Assembly (NCBI RefSeq): GCF_018861755.1
Contig: NZ_JAHLEF010000020.1
Location: forward strand, 23,997 to 87,996
Source of the DNA: Clostridium sp. CF012
GTDB lineage: Bacteria > Bacillota > Clostridia > Clostridiales > Clostridiaceae
Length of the DNA stretch: 64,000 nucleotides
Direction: 5' to 3'
Shown here: piece after piece, positions 55,836 to 63,335 of the stretch
Position numbering within the stretch: position 1 is the first letter of the stretch
Layout of the letters: each line of letters opens with the position of its first letter
Notes under the pieces: model-generated
Seen by the model: the letters and a program-made list of their open reading frames with translations, nothing else
Database searches by the model: none
What the model was told of the DNA's origin: nothing
Made by a program: the position numbers and the translations under genes

Positions 55836-56543
55836 CTATTTTATATTATTAGTATCCTTTAATTCCCTATTAAGCCTCTTCAATGCGCTCTTTTCAATTC
55901 TAGAAACATAGGATCTAGAAATTCCTAAAATCAATGCGATTTCTCTTTGAGTTAAAGGGATACCGTTAGGTATTCCATAACGCATTTGGATTATTGTTTT
56001 TTCTCTATCCTTCAAAGCAAAATTTATTTTATCATAAAGGTTTTTAATTTGCATTTTATTTTCTACTATCTTAAAAATGGAATCTTCATCACTACTTAAT
56101 ACATCTATAAGGGATATCTCATTTCCTTCCATATCAGTGCCAATAGGGTCCTGCAGGTACACCTCACCCTTTGTCTTTTTATTATTGCGTATAAGCATGA
56201 GTATTTCATTTTCTATGCACCTTGCAGCATAGGTAGCAATCCTTGTACCCTTACTTATATCAAAGGAATCAATAGCTTTAATTAGTCCCACAGTTCCAAT
56301 TGATATGAGGTCATCCACGTCTTTTCCAGGGTAAGAATATTTTTTTACTATATGAGCAACTAGTCTCAAATTATGTTCAACTAATATGCCTTTAGCTAGT
56401 AAATCACCCTCCTTAAACTTTGTTAAATAGGATTTTTCTTCTTCTTCACATAATGGTTGAGGGAATGAATTATTCCCAGTTATATAAGCTGTCAAAAATG
56501 TAATATTTCCAATCATATCTAATAAACTGTTTATGAAAAGCAA
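55836..56543 (-). CDS. sigK: Sporulation sigma factor SigK
   Basis: 235 residues. The N-terminus has a hydrophobic pro-like segment, then FPQPLCEEEEKSYLTKF, region 2 (NLRLVAHIVKKYSYPGKDVD; DLISIGTVGLIKAI; region 2.4 GTRIATYAARCIENEILM) and region 4 HTH (PLTQREIALILGISRSYVSR). Directs late mother-cell sporulation transcription. TTG start at 56543, 7 nt after AGGAGG. The gene is contiguous, with no skin-type insertion. Identifies the organism as a spore-former. Confidence 0.93.
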   Translation of the reverse strand: MLFINSLLDMIGNITFLTAYITGNNSFPQPLCEEEEKSYLTKFKEGDLLAKGILVEHNLRLVAHIVKKYSYPGKDVDDLISIGTVGLIKAIDSFDISKGTRIATYAARCIENEILMLIRNNKKTKGEVYLQDPIGTDMEGNEISLIDVLSSDEDSIFKIVENKMQIKNLYDKINFALKDREKTIIQMRYGIPNGIPLTQREIALILGISRSYVSRIEKSALKRLNRELKDTNNIK

Positions 56544-56726
56544 AGATGTTCCTCCTAATAGTGCTTATTAATATAATATGATTATTTTTATTAAAGTTGC
56601 CTATAAATGAACCTCATTTAATTATTTTGCAATTTTTTTTTCATTTGAAGCTACGAGCTAGCTAACCTTATTTTCTAATCTTAACTTATCAGCTACCAGA
56701 ATAATATGACTTAATATAAATAACGT

Positions 56727-57140
56727 TTATATACTATCTATCTCTATATACGAAGCTAATCTTTTCTCTAATATTTCCGTATGAAGCTCAAATAAATTAT
56801 TATCATAGTCATAAAAGTATATAGAATAGCCTTCTTCAGATACTCTTTTCCTTGGAGGCTTTAATTCTAAATTTAGAGTTTTAATTTTATCCAAATAACT
56901 ATTTACATCAGAATCTGATATTTTAAATGCTATATGATGATAAGTTCTGTTAAGTATATTTGTATCTTCCATAACAGCTATCCATTGATTACCAATAATA
57001 AAAAAACGCTCCTTAAATAAAGAATGTTTTTTTTCACCACTATAATAAACTTCTTTAGCATTAAATAGTTCTTTAAATAATTCAGTAGTTTTGTCTAAAT
57101 TTTTCACAACAAAAGTAATATGGCTTACGCTTTCAATCAT
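56727..57140 (-). CDS. fosX: FosX-type fosfomycin epoxide hydrolase (VOC family)
   Basis: 137 residues, matching FosX length. Metal ligands His7 (SHITFVV), His69 (RTYHHIAFK) and Glu118 (YDYDNNLFELH) and the general base Glu44 (SLFKERFF) characteristic of FosX, which opens fosfomycin with water, are at the expected positions. The glutathione or thiol loop features of FosA/FosB are absent. Leftmost gene of the repeat-punctuated array; its promoter is the repeat copy at 57168-57303. Confidence 0.9.
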   Translation of the reverse strand: MIESVSHITFVVKNLDKTTELFKELFNAKEVYYSGEKKHSLFKERFFIIGNQWIAVMEDTNILNRTYHHIAFKISDSDVNSYLDKIKTLNLELKPPRKRVSEEGYSIYFYDYDNNLFELHTEILEKRLASYIEIDSI

Positions 57141-57167
57141 ATATATCTACCTTTCTTTGTCTTAGAT

Positions 57168-57303
57168 TACGATTCCGGCTTAATAATACCATAATTTATC
57201 ATAAATATAAATAATAGATATATCCTATTCTTCATGTCAGCATATATTCCTAAGTTGCCACAACTAAAAACGCCACAAACTTTTATTGTTTGTGGCGTCT
57301 AAT
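57168..57303 (-). repeat. Cassette-punctuating repeat, copy 1 (type A, complete)
   Basis: On the minus strand: terminator hairpin ACGCCACAAAC-aataaaa-GTTTGTGGCGT followed by TTTTA, then a spacer and a promoter-like block ending in ATGGTATTATTAAG and CGGAATCGTA. It lies between the racemase stop and the fosX start, ending the one transcript and starting the next. Confidence 0.85.
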
Positions 57304-57335
57304 AAGAATATAATTAACTAACTTTATTTGACTAA

Positions 57336-58025
57336 TTATAAATAATTACTAACAACTGATTCAGCTAAACATTTTGATGAGTTAATGATATTAATCCGAG
57401 GATGTGATTTTTCTAATACTACATTTAAATCAGTACAAGCCATCACTATATTTTCGATAGATTCCTTTTCTACATCTTCAATAAGCTCATTCCAAATGTC
57501 AATGTTCTGTGCATTCTCACTATCTATTTTTATGTTTTGAATAAGATTATTTAATTTTACTTGCCATCCATCTTTAAAAATAAATTCATGACCACTATCT
57601 ATTATACCCTTCTGATAAATTGTAGACTCAAATGTTGAGCTTGTTGAAAATAAAGTTATTTTTTGTGAAACTTTAGGTAATTTCTTTAAGGTCTCTTCTA
57701 CAATATTTAATAAAGGGACATTAATTGATTCTTTCAATTCTTTAAAATATATATGTGCTGAATTACATGGCATTGCAATAAAACTCACACCAATTGACTC
57801 AATCTTTTGTAATCCCTCAATTATAGTTTTTTTTATAAGTTCATGATTTATTGGACGGTCGATATAAAATGGAGTAGGTAAAGAATATATCATCATTTCG
57901 GGAAATTCCTCATCGTATTTTGCTCCGTATTGAAATTGACATTCATCAATAACTAGATCAATAAATGGCGCTGTTGACCTTGGACCCATTCCAGCCAAAA
58001 TTCCAATTAATTTTTTTTCACTCAT
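57336..58025 (-). CDS. Aspartate/glutamate racemase family protein
   Basis: 229 residues, normal for the aspartate racemase (RacX/YgeA) group. GILAGMGPRSTAPFIDLV opening, the two catalytic Cys in MPCNSAH (about 83) and MACTDL (about 194). Interconverts L- and D- acidic or other amino acids without cofactor. GGAGG-type site 8 nt before ATG. Monocistronic between repeat copies 1 and 2. Confidence 0.87.
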   Translation of the reverse strand: MSEKKLIGILAGMGPRSTAPFIDLVIDECQFQYGAKYDEEFPEMMIYSLPTPFYIDRPINHELIKKTIIEGLQKIESIGVSFIAMPCNSAHIYFKELKESINVPLLNIVEETLKKLPKVSQKITLFSTSSTFESTIYQKGIIDSGHEFIFKDGWQVKLNNLIQNIKIDSENAQNIDIWNELIEDVEKESIENIVMACTDLNVVLEKSHPRINIINSSKCLAESVVSNYL

Positions 58026-58065
58026 TCAAATTACCTCCTCTCAAATAAGTTAGTTCATTTAAAAA

Positions 58066-58203
58066 TACGATTCCATCTTAATAATACCATAATATAACAT
58101 AAATTTGAAGATTAGGATACTCCCAGTCTTTATCTCAGCATATTTTCCTAAATAGTCACAAGTAAAAACGCCACAAAATTTTATTGTTTGTGACGACATA
58201 AAT
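58066..58203 (-). repeat. Cassette-punctuating repeat, copy 2 (type A, divergent)
   Basis: Same order of terminator and promoter as copy 1 but the most diverged copy: the boundary reads GACGACATAAAT instead of GACGCCTAAT and the hairpin arm has one change. Lies between the chloramphenicol acetyltransferase stop and the racemase start. Confidence 0.8.
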
Positions 58204-58257
58204 GAACATTACGAATCAACTGAATAAACGCAAAATTATTTTTTATAAAAGCAAATA

Positions 58258-58893
58258 TTATAAATACTTTACAGGATTATCTAAAATTTCTTGAATTTTA
58301 TTAAAGTAGTGCCCAACATGTACGCCATCTACCAGTGAGTGATGTACTTGAACAGATAGTGGTAACTTTATCTTCCCATTTTCCTCAAAGAATTTACCCC
58401 ATGCTATCATTGGGACACTAGCAACAGGTTTCATTTGAATTGGGTGAGTTATACTAGTAAATGAAACCCATGGAATACTTGTAGTATATAGGAGGTCATC
58501 ACGACATGGTTCATTTCCAACACTTACATTATTTTTTGTTTTTTCTATTTCATTTGATGTGTTAATCTTAAATTCTTTAAATCCATCTATAAATTCTGCT
58601 GTACAAAAACTAAATATTTCATTTGAAGTCATTACTGTAAAAGAAGGATTGACCATTTCATGTTCAATTATTTTATCTTCTCTTATCCTATAACGAAATT
58701 CCTTTATGCTATTTGCTGTTTTTGTAACAACATACAACATTGATATAAAAAACGGATTTTCTTTTTCCTTAATAAATCTATAAAACTCCGTAATATCAAC
58801 ATTCCCACAAATATTAAAATGAGGATAATCAAGTTGTTTAAAATAGTTGTAATGATTTTTTCTTTCCCAATTTTCTATATCTACAAACTTCAT
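58258..58893 (-). CDS. Chloramphenicol O-acetyltransferase (CatA type)
   Basis: 211 residues, standard for type A CAT. The catalytic motif HHSLVDG (184-190), the family N-terminus WERKNHYNYF, the PWVSFTSI block and a PMIAWGKFFEENGK strand are present. Acetylates chloramphenicol with acetyl-CoA; resistance is expected but not proven. No close linkage with a mobile element other than the repeat array itself. Confidence 0.9.
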   Translation of the reverse strand: MKFVDIENWERKNHYNYFKQLDYPHFNICGNVDITEFYRFIKEKENPFFISMLYVVTKTANSIKEFRYRIREDKIIEHEMVNPSFTVMTSNEIFSFCTAEFIDGFKEFKINTSNEIEKTKNNVSVGNEPCRDDLLYTTSIPWVSFTSITHPIQMKPVASVPMIAWGKFFEENGKIKLPLSVQVHHSLVDGVHVGHYFNKIQEILDNPVKYL

Positions 58894-58944
58894 CTATATA
58901 TCACTCTCCCTAAAAATTTTCTTGAACTAAACTTCGTCATAAAA

Positions 58945-59077
58945 TACGATTCCGAATCATTGTTACCATTATATAACATAACAGTAAAAATTGGAATAGT
59001 CCAATCTTTACTGCACCATGTTTTCCAGTTGTCACAAGTAAAAACGCCACAAACTTTTATTGTTTGTGACGCCTAAT
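58945..59077 (-). repeat. Cassette-punctuating repeat, copy 3 (type B, complete)
   Basis: The terminator half is the same as in type A, but the promoter half differs: ATTCCAATTTTTACTG, then TATATAATGGTAACAATGA before the common CGGAATCGTA end (minus strand). A small palindrome TTGGAatagTCCAA lies in the middle. Provides the promoter for the CAT gene. Confidence 0.85.
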
Positions 59078-59147
59078 AATAGATACTATCTGCAAATTCC
59101 TCAGCTGGAATTGTTTTACCATAGCGATTTACTTATTCTTATAGGGG

Positions 59148-60104
59148 TTATATCTCCTTGTTATTAATTTCTAATAGTGCTTCAAAAAATAATTGTGACT
59201 GATCCAGCATTGTCATATGTCCAGCATTAGGTATTAAATAAAATTTTTTATATGGAGCATTTATTCTATTAAAGTATTCTTGTGCAATAACATAGGGCGT
59301 TTGCCAATCATTTCCGCCTAAAATGTAGTAAATCGGTACTTTATATTCTGCTGGTTCTGATCTTAAGTCAAAGGCTCCTAAAAATTCTAGTACCTTTTCG
59401 TTTGCTTTAAGTCCTTTTATCAATGCCGAAAGATCTGAGAACTTAAAAATAGGACTTTTAAATGCAGTTATAAATATGGAAAAATCAATCTTAACAGCTA
59501 AGTTATATTTACCTTGGATTCTACGTATTTTGTTACATTTACCCATAAATTTAGCGTCATACTGATCTCCAGGATAAGCTCCTATTGCTTCAATTTTTTT
59601 TAGAGCTTTCTTATCATTAGCTTCTATAATTAATTCCTTAACTTTTTCATACCCAACGCGTTCATTCTCAAGAAAACCAACAACTTGTCCGACTCCAATA
59701 TAATAAGCTACTTCTTCTGGATATTGCTTTATAAACGTACTTCCTAAAACACTTCCCCAAGAATGACCAAGTATAATTATCTTTTGTTTATTATATTTTT
59801 TCTTTAGATATTGAATAATTTCAAACAAATCCTTTATCATCAAATCAATTGTAGGATATTTATCAGGATTCTTTGTAAGAGTTTTTCCAGAGCCACGTTG
59901 ATCCCAATGAACTACTGTAAAAATATCTTCCCATTTTTCTTGAAAGGCATGTGCAAATAGTGATTCAGCACTGCCAGGACCACCATGCAAAAACAACATT
60001 ACTGGATTATCATACTTTGTACCAGAATGAAATAGATATTGATTAATACCATTAATTGATACATATTCATCAATATAAATTAACCTCTTTGACTTATTTT
60101 TCAT
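59148..60104 (-). CDS. Alpha/beta hydrolase, proline iminopeptidase-like
   Basis: 318 residues from ATG 60104 (MKNKSKRLIYIDEYVSINGI), with AAGGAG 10 nt upstream. A longer in-frame ORF starting MVTMIRNR is simply the translated repeat and is rejected. HGGPGS oxyanion motif, WDQRGSGKT, nucleophile elbow GHSWGS, later GGNDWQTPY (acid) and GHMTML (His). Peptidase S33-type; probably a cytosolic aminopeptidase or esterase. Confidence 0.85.
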   Translation of the reverse strand: MKNKSKRLIYIDEYVSINGINQYLFHSGTKYDNPVMLFLHGGPGSAESLFAHAFQEKWEDIFTVVHWDQRGSGKTLTKNPDKYPTIDLMIKDLFEIIQYLKKKYNKQKIIILGHSWGSVLGSTFIKQYPEEVAYYIGVGQVVGFLENERVGYEKVKELIIEANDKKALKKIEAIGAYPGDQYDAKFMGKCNKIRRIQGKYNLAVKIDFSIFITAFKSPIFKFSDLSALIKGLKANEKVLEFLGAFDLRSEPAEYKVPIYYILGGNDWQTPYVIAQEYFNRINAPYKKFYLIPNAGHMTMLDQSQLFFEALLEINNKEI

Positions 60105-60142
60105 AATTCCAATTCTCCTTTTCTCTTTGTGACACCTTTTTT

Positions 60143-60232
60143 TACGATTCCGAATCATTGTTACCATTATATAACATAACAGTAAAATTGGAATAGTCCA
60201 AACTTTACTGCACCATGTTTTCCAGTTGTCAC
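60143..60232 (-). repeat. Cassette-punctuating repeat, copy 4, promoter half (type B)
   Basis: Ordinary type B promoter half up to GTTGTCAC, where homology stops and a foreign insert of about 165 bp begins. The repeat resumes at 60398. The junctions both show TTGTCAC, as a direct repeat flanking the insert. Confidence 0.8.
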
Positions 60233-60381
60233 TTAACTTAATTCTTTAATTTTTAATATTATTTCATCATATTCTTTTTGATATTTATTTTAAATACTAA
60301 TGTAATAAGCATGTTTGTATGTATCTTACGTTCTTCTAATTTATCTTCAAGTATTTTCTTTTTTTTTAATAGTTCTTCCAC
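60233..60381 (-). pseudogene. Small Lys/Glu-rich ORF inserted in repeat copy 4 (frameshifted)
   Basis: From GTG 60381 (AAGGAGG 9 nt upstream) the frame reads VEELLKKKKILEDKLEERKI and stops at 60259 after 40 residues. The next frame continues naturally as KYQKEYDEIILKIKELS to a stop at 60233, so a one-base shift near 60285 has probably truncated a 48-50-residue coiled protein. It resembles small Spo0E-like or coiled-coil proteins in size but lacks their motif. Confidence 0.45.
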
Positions 60382-60397
60382 TAAATAAAACCTCCTT

Positions 60398-60444
60398 GTC
60401 ACAAGTAAAAACGCCACAAACTTTTATTGTTTGTGACGCCTAAA
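60398..60444 (-). repeat. Cassette-punctuating repeat, copy 4, terminator half
   Basis: GTCACAAGTAAAAACGCC, then the ACAAAC/GTTTGT hairpin and GACGCCTAAA (plus-strand reading). Separated from its promoter half by the small-ORF insert. Confidence 0.8.
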
Positions 60445-60557
60445 ATGAACATTGTGAAGAATCATAATTTAGAATCAATCGTACATAATAAAAACACCGT
60501 AAAATTCAATTTTCAGAATAATAGGGTATTTTTATAAATAATTCATTTATAACTTTT

Positions 60558-61001
60558 CTATTTTTGTTGCATATATAAGGTATTAGGATGAAATCCAAGC
60601 TTCTTATAAAAACATATCGTTGATTCATTCTCCTGGGACACAGTTACTCCAATCACTTTACAATCCATTTCCTTCATCCATTCTATGTGTTTGGATGCAA
60701 GTTGCCTCCCAACTCCATTACCTCGATTACTCTCACCAACATGCAGTGATTGAAGTTCACCCGTTCCATCCACTATGGTTGATATACAATATCCTATATA
60801 TTTATCATTGTTTTTAGCCACAGTTATTTTCATTGTATCTTTATTAAACATAGAAAAAGCCTTTATTCTTTCATCAAAGCTAATGGATCGATATGATTCT
60901 TTAAAATATTCTGAACTATCCTCATGATGCAACCTGTTCTTTTCCCAAAGGTTCTTGATGATATCAATGTCATTATAAGAAATATCGAAAATCTCACTCA
61001 T
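60558..61001 (-). CDS. GNAT acetyltransferase
   Basis: 147 residues. Acetyl-CoA-binding motif A as LQSLHVGESNRGNGVGRQLA and the C-terminal STICFYKKLGFHP. GGAG-type site before ATG. Single-gene unit between repeat copies 4 and 5. Substrate not predictable. Confidence 0.83.
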   Translation of the reverse strand: MSEIFDISYNDIDIIKNLWEKNRLHHEDSSEYFKESYRSISFDERIKAFSMFNKDTMKITVAKNNDKYIGYCISTIVDGTGELQSLHVGESNRGNGVGRQLASKHIEWMKEMDCKVIGVTVSQENESTICFYKKLGFHPNTLYMQQK

Positions 61002-61039
61002 AATTATCTACTCCTTAATACATTTATTGCGTATAATAC

Positions 61040-61175
61040 TACGATTCCGTCTTAATAAGACCATAATTTATCATAAATATAAATAATAGATATATCCTAA
61101 TCTTCATGTCAGCATATTTTCCTAAGTCGTCACAACTAAAAACACCACAAACTTTTATTGTTTGTGACGTCTAAT
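61040..61175 (-). repeat. Cassette-punctuating repeat, copy 5 (type A, complete)
   Basis: Almost identical to copies 1 and 6 over the promoter half; the hairpin carries one change (ACACC). Upstream of the GNAT gene at 60558. Confidence 0.85.
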
Positions 61176-61217
61176 AAAAACATTCCGTATTATCAACTTC
61201 AATAAATATGTCATTAT

Positions 61218-61742
61218 TTAATGAAATATCATAGATGTGAGAATACTATATCGATATAAATTTTCATTTTCTTCTTCATCAAAAACTGAACCTAATAATT
61301 TACCATTATTCTTTTCAATAATTTTTCTTGAAGGTATATTTTCTATGTTACAAGTAACTATTACTTCTTTTATACATATTTTTTCTGCTTCAACTAATGC
61401 TAATTTAAGAATTTCAGTACCATACCCCTTTTTTCTATAACTTGGTGATATATCATAACCTATATGCCCATCTGTACCTACATCCTGATGCCTAACTCTT
61501 ACTACTCCTACTACTTCACTATTATCAATTAGCCAAAAGGTTAAAGTTTTAACCCAACCTTGAGGTAGATCTATTCCTTTAGAAATATTATGTAGGTCAT
61601 TTAAATATCCATCAAAATCCTCTAATCCTTTTCTGTACTTAGTAAAATAATAAATATCATCTGAATTTTTGTATGCTAAAACATAATTTTCAAAACTCTT
61701 TTGATATTTTTTATTTGGTTCAACTAAAAATAAATCATTCAT
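61218..61742 (-). CDS. GNAT acetyltransferase
   Basis: 174 residues. FWLIDNSEVVGVVRVRHQDV, motif A IGYDISPSYRKKGYGTEILK and NIPSRKIIEKNNGKLLG mark a Acetyltransf_3-type enzyme. GGGG RBS before ATG. Single-gene unit between copies 5 and 6. Confidence 0.83.
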   Translation of the reverse strand: MNDLFLVEPNKKYQKSFENYVLAYKNSDDIYYFTKYRKGLEDFDGYLNDLHNISKGIDLPQGWVKTLTFWLIDNSEVVGVVRVRHQDVGTDGHIGYDISPSYRKKGYGTEILKLALVEAEKICIKEVIVTCNIENIPSRKIIEKNNGKLLGSVFDEEENENLYRYSILTSMIFH

Positions 61743-61784
61743 AATTTATCCCCCATATTTTATATATATTAATTCGTTTAAGTT

Positions 61785-61920
61785 TACGATTCCGTCTTAA
61801 TAATACCATAATTTATCATAAATATAAATAATAGATATATCCTAATCTTCATGTCAGCATATTTTTCTAAGTCGTCACAAGTAAAAACGCCACAAACTTT
61901 TATTGTTTGTGACGTCTAAT
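61785..61920 (-). repeat. Cassette-punctuating repeat, copy 6 (type A, complete)
   Basis: 136 bp, nearly identical to copy 5 but with the more common CGCC hairpin arm. Promoter for the GNAT gene at 61218 and terminator for the P-loop fragment. Confidence 0.85.
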
Positions 61921-61935
61921 ATGAAGAATATGACC

Positions 61936-62088
61936 TTAATTTAAAATTAACGACATTGCCTGTTTTGACAAAATTACTTCCATGACATTCACGTTATAAA
62001 AATGAGCCAGTTCATAGGCAACACTTGATTTACCCATACCTGAGGCACCGCCTATAAACAAAACCGTCCAATTTCTATCTCTGTTCAA
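61936..62088 (-). pseudogene. Truncated P-loop kinase fragment
   Basis: About 50 codons from TTG 62088 (GAGGGTG upstream): WTVLFIGGASGMGKSSVAYE carries a Walker A motif, followed by LAHFYNVNVMEV and then an abrupt unrelated end. Full relatives (small-molecule kinases) are 200 residues or more, so only the ATP-binding N-terminus is left. Its C-terminus was cut close to repeat copy 6. Confidence 0.6.
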
Positions 62089-62166
62089 TTTATCACCCTC
62101 ATTCCTATCAGTATTTAGCACATAGTACATAAATAATCTATGCATCGCACAATAAAATACAATTGT

Positions 62167-62220
62167 TACTTAATAATACCATATTATAGCATAAATATAA
62201 AGATTAGAGATATTCAAATT
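62167..62220 (-). repeat. Cassette-punctuating repeat, copy 7 (type A promoter part only)
   Basis: Minus strand CTATAATATGGTATTATTAAG with flanking type A similarity. The terminator part and the CGGAATCGTA end are missing or diverged; a different terminator (62242-62266) lies next to it. Confidence 0.6.
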
Positions 62221-62241
62221 GTTTAGTAAAAGGTCAAAATA

Positions 62242-62266
62242 AAAACACCCTATTGAGTGTCACTTT
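62242..62266 (-). terminator. Terminator of the holin remnant
   Basis: Minus strand ACACTC-aata-GGGTGT followed by TTTTTATTTT. Confidence 0.6.
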
Positions 62267-62316
62267 ACCCTTTAAAATTATACCGTTGCCATTTTTGATA
62301 ATAATGTCCCAGGAGT

Positions 62317-62564
62317 TTATGTAGTATTTAAAATTACTGCAGATTGAGCATCAGTAAGAAACTTTGATACTCTATCCATTACCCATAAATCAGTTACATA
62401 AGCCATAGTCCATCTCATTAAAATGTAATCATACATTAGTCCAACACCATGCAGCAAAATAATACCTGCACTCCCTTTTCCCATATGCCAAAAGCCCAAG
62501 TAAGTAGTGTTGCTGCACCTGCAAAAATCAAGCCTAGTTTATCTAACAATTTGTCAATTCCCAT
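62317..62564 (-). pseudogene. Decayed phage-type holin gene (TcdE/Holin_4-like)
   Basis: From ATG 62564 the frame reads MGIDKLLDKLGLIFAGAATL then LTWAFGIWEKGVQVLFCCMV and stops after 42 residues (62436). The IGxxxxxLLTWxFGxW...D pattern is the start of the toxin-secretion/phage-lysis holin family, which normally continues DY(I/M)xG. Another frame stays open to 62317 (DYILMRWTMAYV), so a frameshift has broken the gene. Confidence 0.55.
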
Positions 62565-62590
62565 TACTTCTTTCCTTATATATTTTGCAT

Positions 62591-62617
62591 TAAAAAGAGG
62601 ACCATTAAGATCCTCTT
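62591..62617 (-). terminator. Terminator of the Spo0E-like gene
   Basis: AAAAAGAGGA pairs with TCCTCTTATCTTTTT around ccattaaga. On the minus strand it starts at the stop codon (62618-62616) and ends in a T-run. Confidence 0.75.
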
Positions 62618-62792
62618 ATCTTTTTAACTTTTTTTCTAAAACTTTATTATATTCATTTAATGCTGCGTTCAAAACTTTACTTATATTTACTACCTCTGGA
62701 TCAACTAAGTTATCTTGTTTTTTGTCAATTAAGAATAATAATTTTTCTCTTAAAATTTCTACATCTTTAAGTAAATCTTCTATTTCAGACAT
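62616..62792 (-). CDS. Spo0E-like aspartyl-phosphate phosphatase family protein
   Basis: 58 residues, MSEIEDLLKDVEILREKLLF then LIDKKQDNLVDPEVVNISKV and LNAALNEYNKVL. The spacing (LReKL..LI..K..NL.DPEV..xSxxL...L.EY) fits the Spo0E family, which dephosphorylates Spo0A~P to delay sporulation. The signature SQELD is degenerate (SKVLN), so phosphatase activity is uncertain. GGAGG 6-7 nt before ATG and a good terminator support expression. Its promoter region is not a standard repeat promoter. Confidence 0.7.
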   Translation of the reverse strand: MSEIEDLLKDVEILREKLLFLIDKKQDNLVDPEVVNISKVLNAALNEYNKVLEKKLKR

Positions 62793-62900
62793 TGTAACAC
62801 CTCCAAAAGTAGTATTACCAACTTAAAAGAATTTTAGTAACTCAAAACCATTTTAGAGGGGCAAAAATGCTCTTGGATTTCCTTTGGTTGTGTCGGACTA

Positions 62901-62960
62901 TTTTCCTTAAATCGTAGCAACTAAAAACGCCACAAACTTTTATTGTTTGTGACGCCTAAT
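62901..62960 (-). repeat. Cassette-punctuating repeat, copy 8 (terminator part only)
   Basis: TTTTCCTTAAATCGTAGCAA, then the standard CGCCACAAAC hairpin and GACGCCTAAT (plus reading). No repeat-type promoter follows, so the Spo0E-like gene has a different one. Confidence 0.8.
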
Positions 62961-63149
62961 ATCTGAAGAAAGCGAATTAACTATTTGCTTCTCATGATTA
63001 TTATTTTTGATGGTATCAACTATTATTACTGTGCATATTACTACAATTGCACAAAGTACCGATATACCACCCCCCTCCACATTTGCGGATAGGAATTCAA
63101 CAATCCCAAAAACTATAAATCCTAATACTAAATAGCCAAAATATTTCAT
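62940..63149 (-). CDS. Small membrane protein whose last codons lie in the repeat
   Basis: 69 residues from ATG 63149 (MKYFGYLVLGFIVFGIVEFL), with GGGGG upstream. Two TM helices, then a hydrophilic tail. The final IRRHKQ and stop are encoded by the conserved hairpin of repeat copy 8, so the original C-terminus was replaced where the repeat joined the gene. The longer frame starting MVTMIRNR is translated repeat and is rejected. Function unknown. Confidence 0.55.
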   Translation of the reverse strand: MKYFGYLVLGFIVFGIVEFLSANVEGGGISVLCAIVVICTVIIVDTIKNNNHEKQIVNSLSSDIRRHKQ

Positions 63150-63181
63150 TTTAAGATACCCCCTGTTATTGCACCTTAGAT

Positions 63182-63316
63182 TACGATTCCGAATCATTGT
63201 TACCATTATATGACATAACAGTAAAAATTGGAATAGTCCAAACTTTACTGCACCATGTTTTCCTAAGTCGTCACAAGTAAGAACGCCACAAACTCTTATT
63301 GTTTGTGACGCCTAAT
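63182..63316 (-). repeat. Cassette-punctuating repeat, copy 9 (type B promoter, type A junction)
   Basis: Promoter half is type B (TATGACATAACAG on the plus strand), but the join to the terminator half is the CCTAAGTCGTCACAAG form seen in type A rather than CCAGTTGTCAC of copies 3 and 4. A mosaic, showing that halves have been exchanged. Confidence 0.85.
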
Positions 63317-63335
63317 GAGAAAGATTCGCATCATC

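Noticed and set aside
60105..60167. N-terminal extension MVTMIRNR... of the alpha/beta-hydrolase
   Set aside because: The same residues begin the extended frame of the small membrane gene at 63206. They are the translated promoter module (ATGGTAACAATGATTCGG), not protein.
57168..63316. Classical integron attC sites
   Set aside because: The modules have a GCCTAAT / CCTAAGT word at two positions on the same strand rather than inverted RYYYAAC and GTTRRRY core boxes, and they carry promoters, which attC sites do not. No integrase is in view. I kept 'integron-like' only as a hypothesis.
57168..63316. CRISPR array
   Set aside because: Repeats are about 135 bp and spaced by whole genes, not 25-40-bp repeats with uniform spacers; no cas genes.
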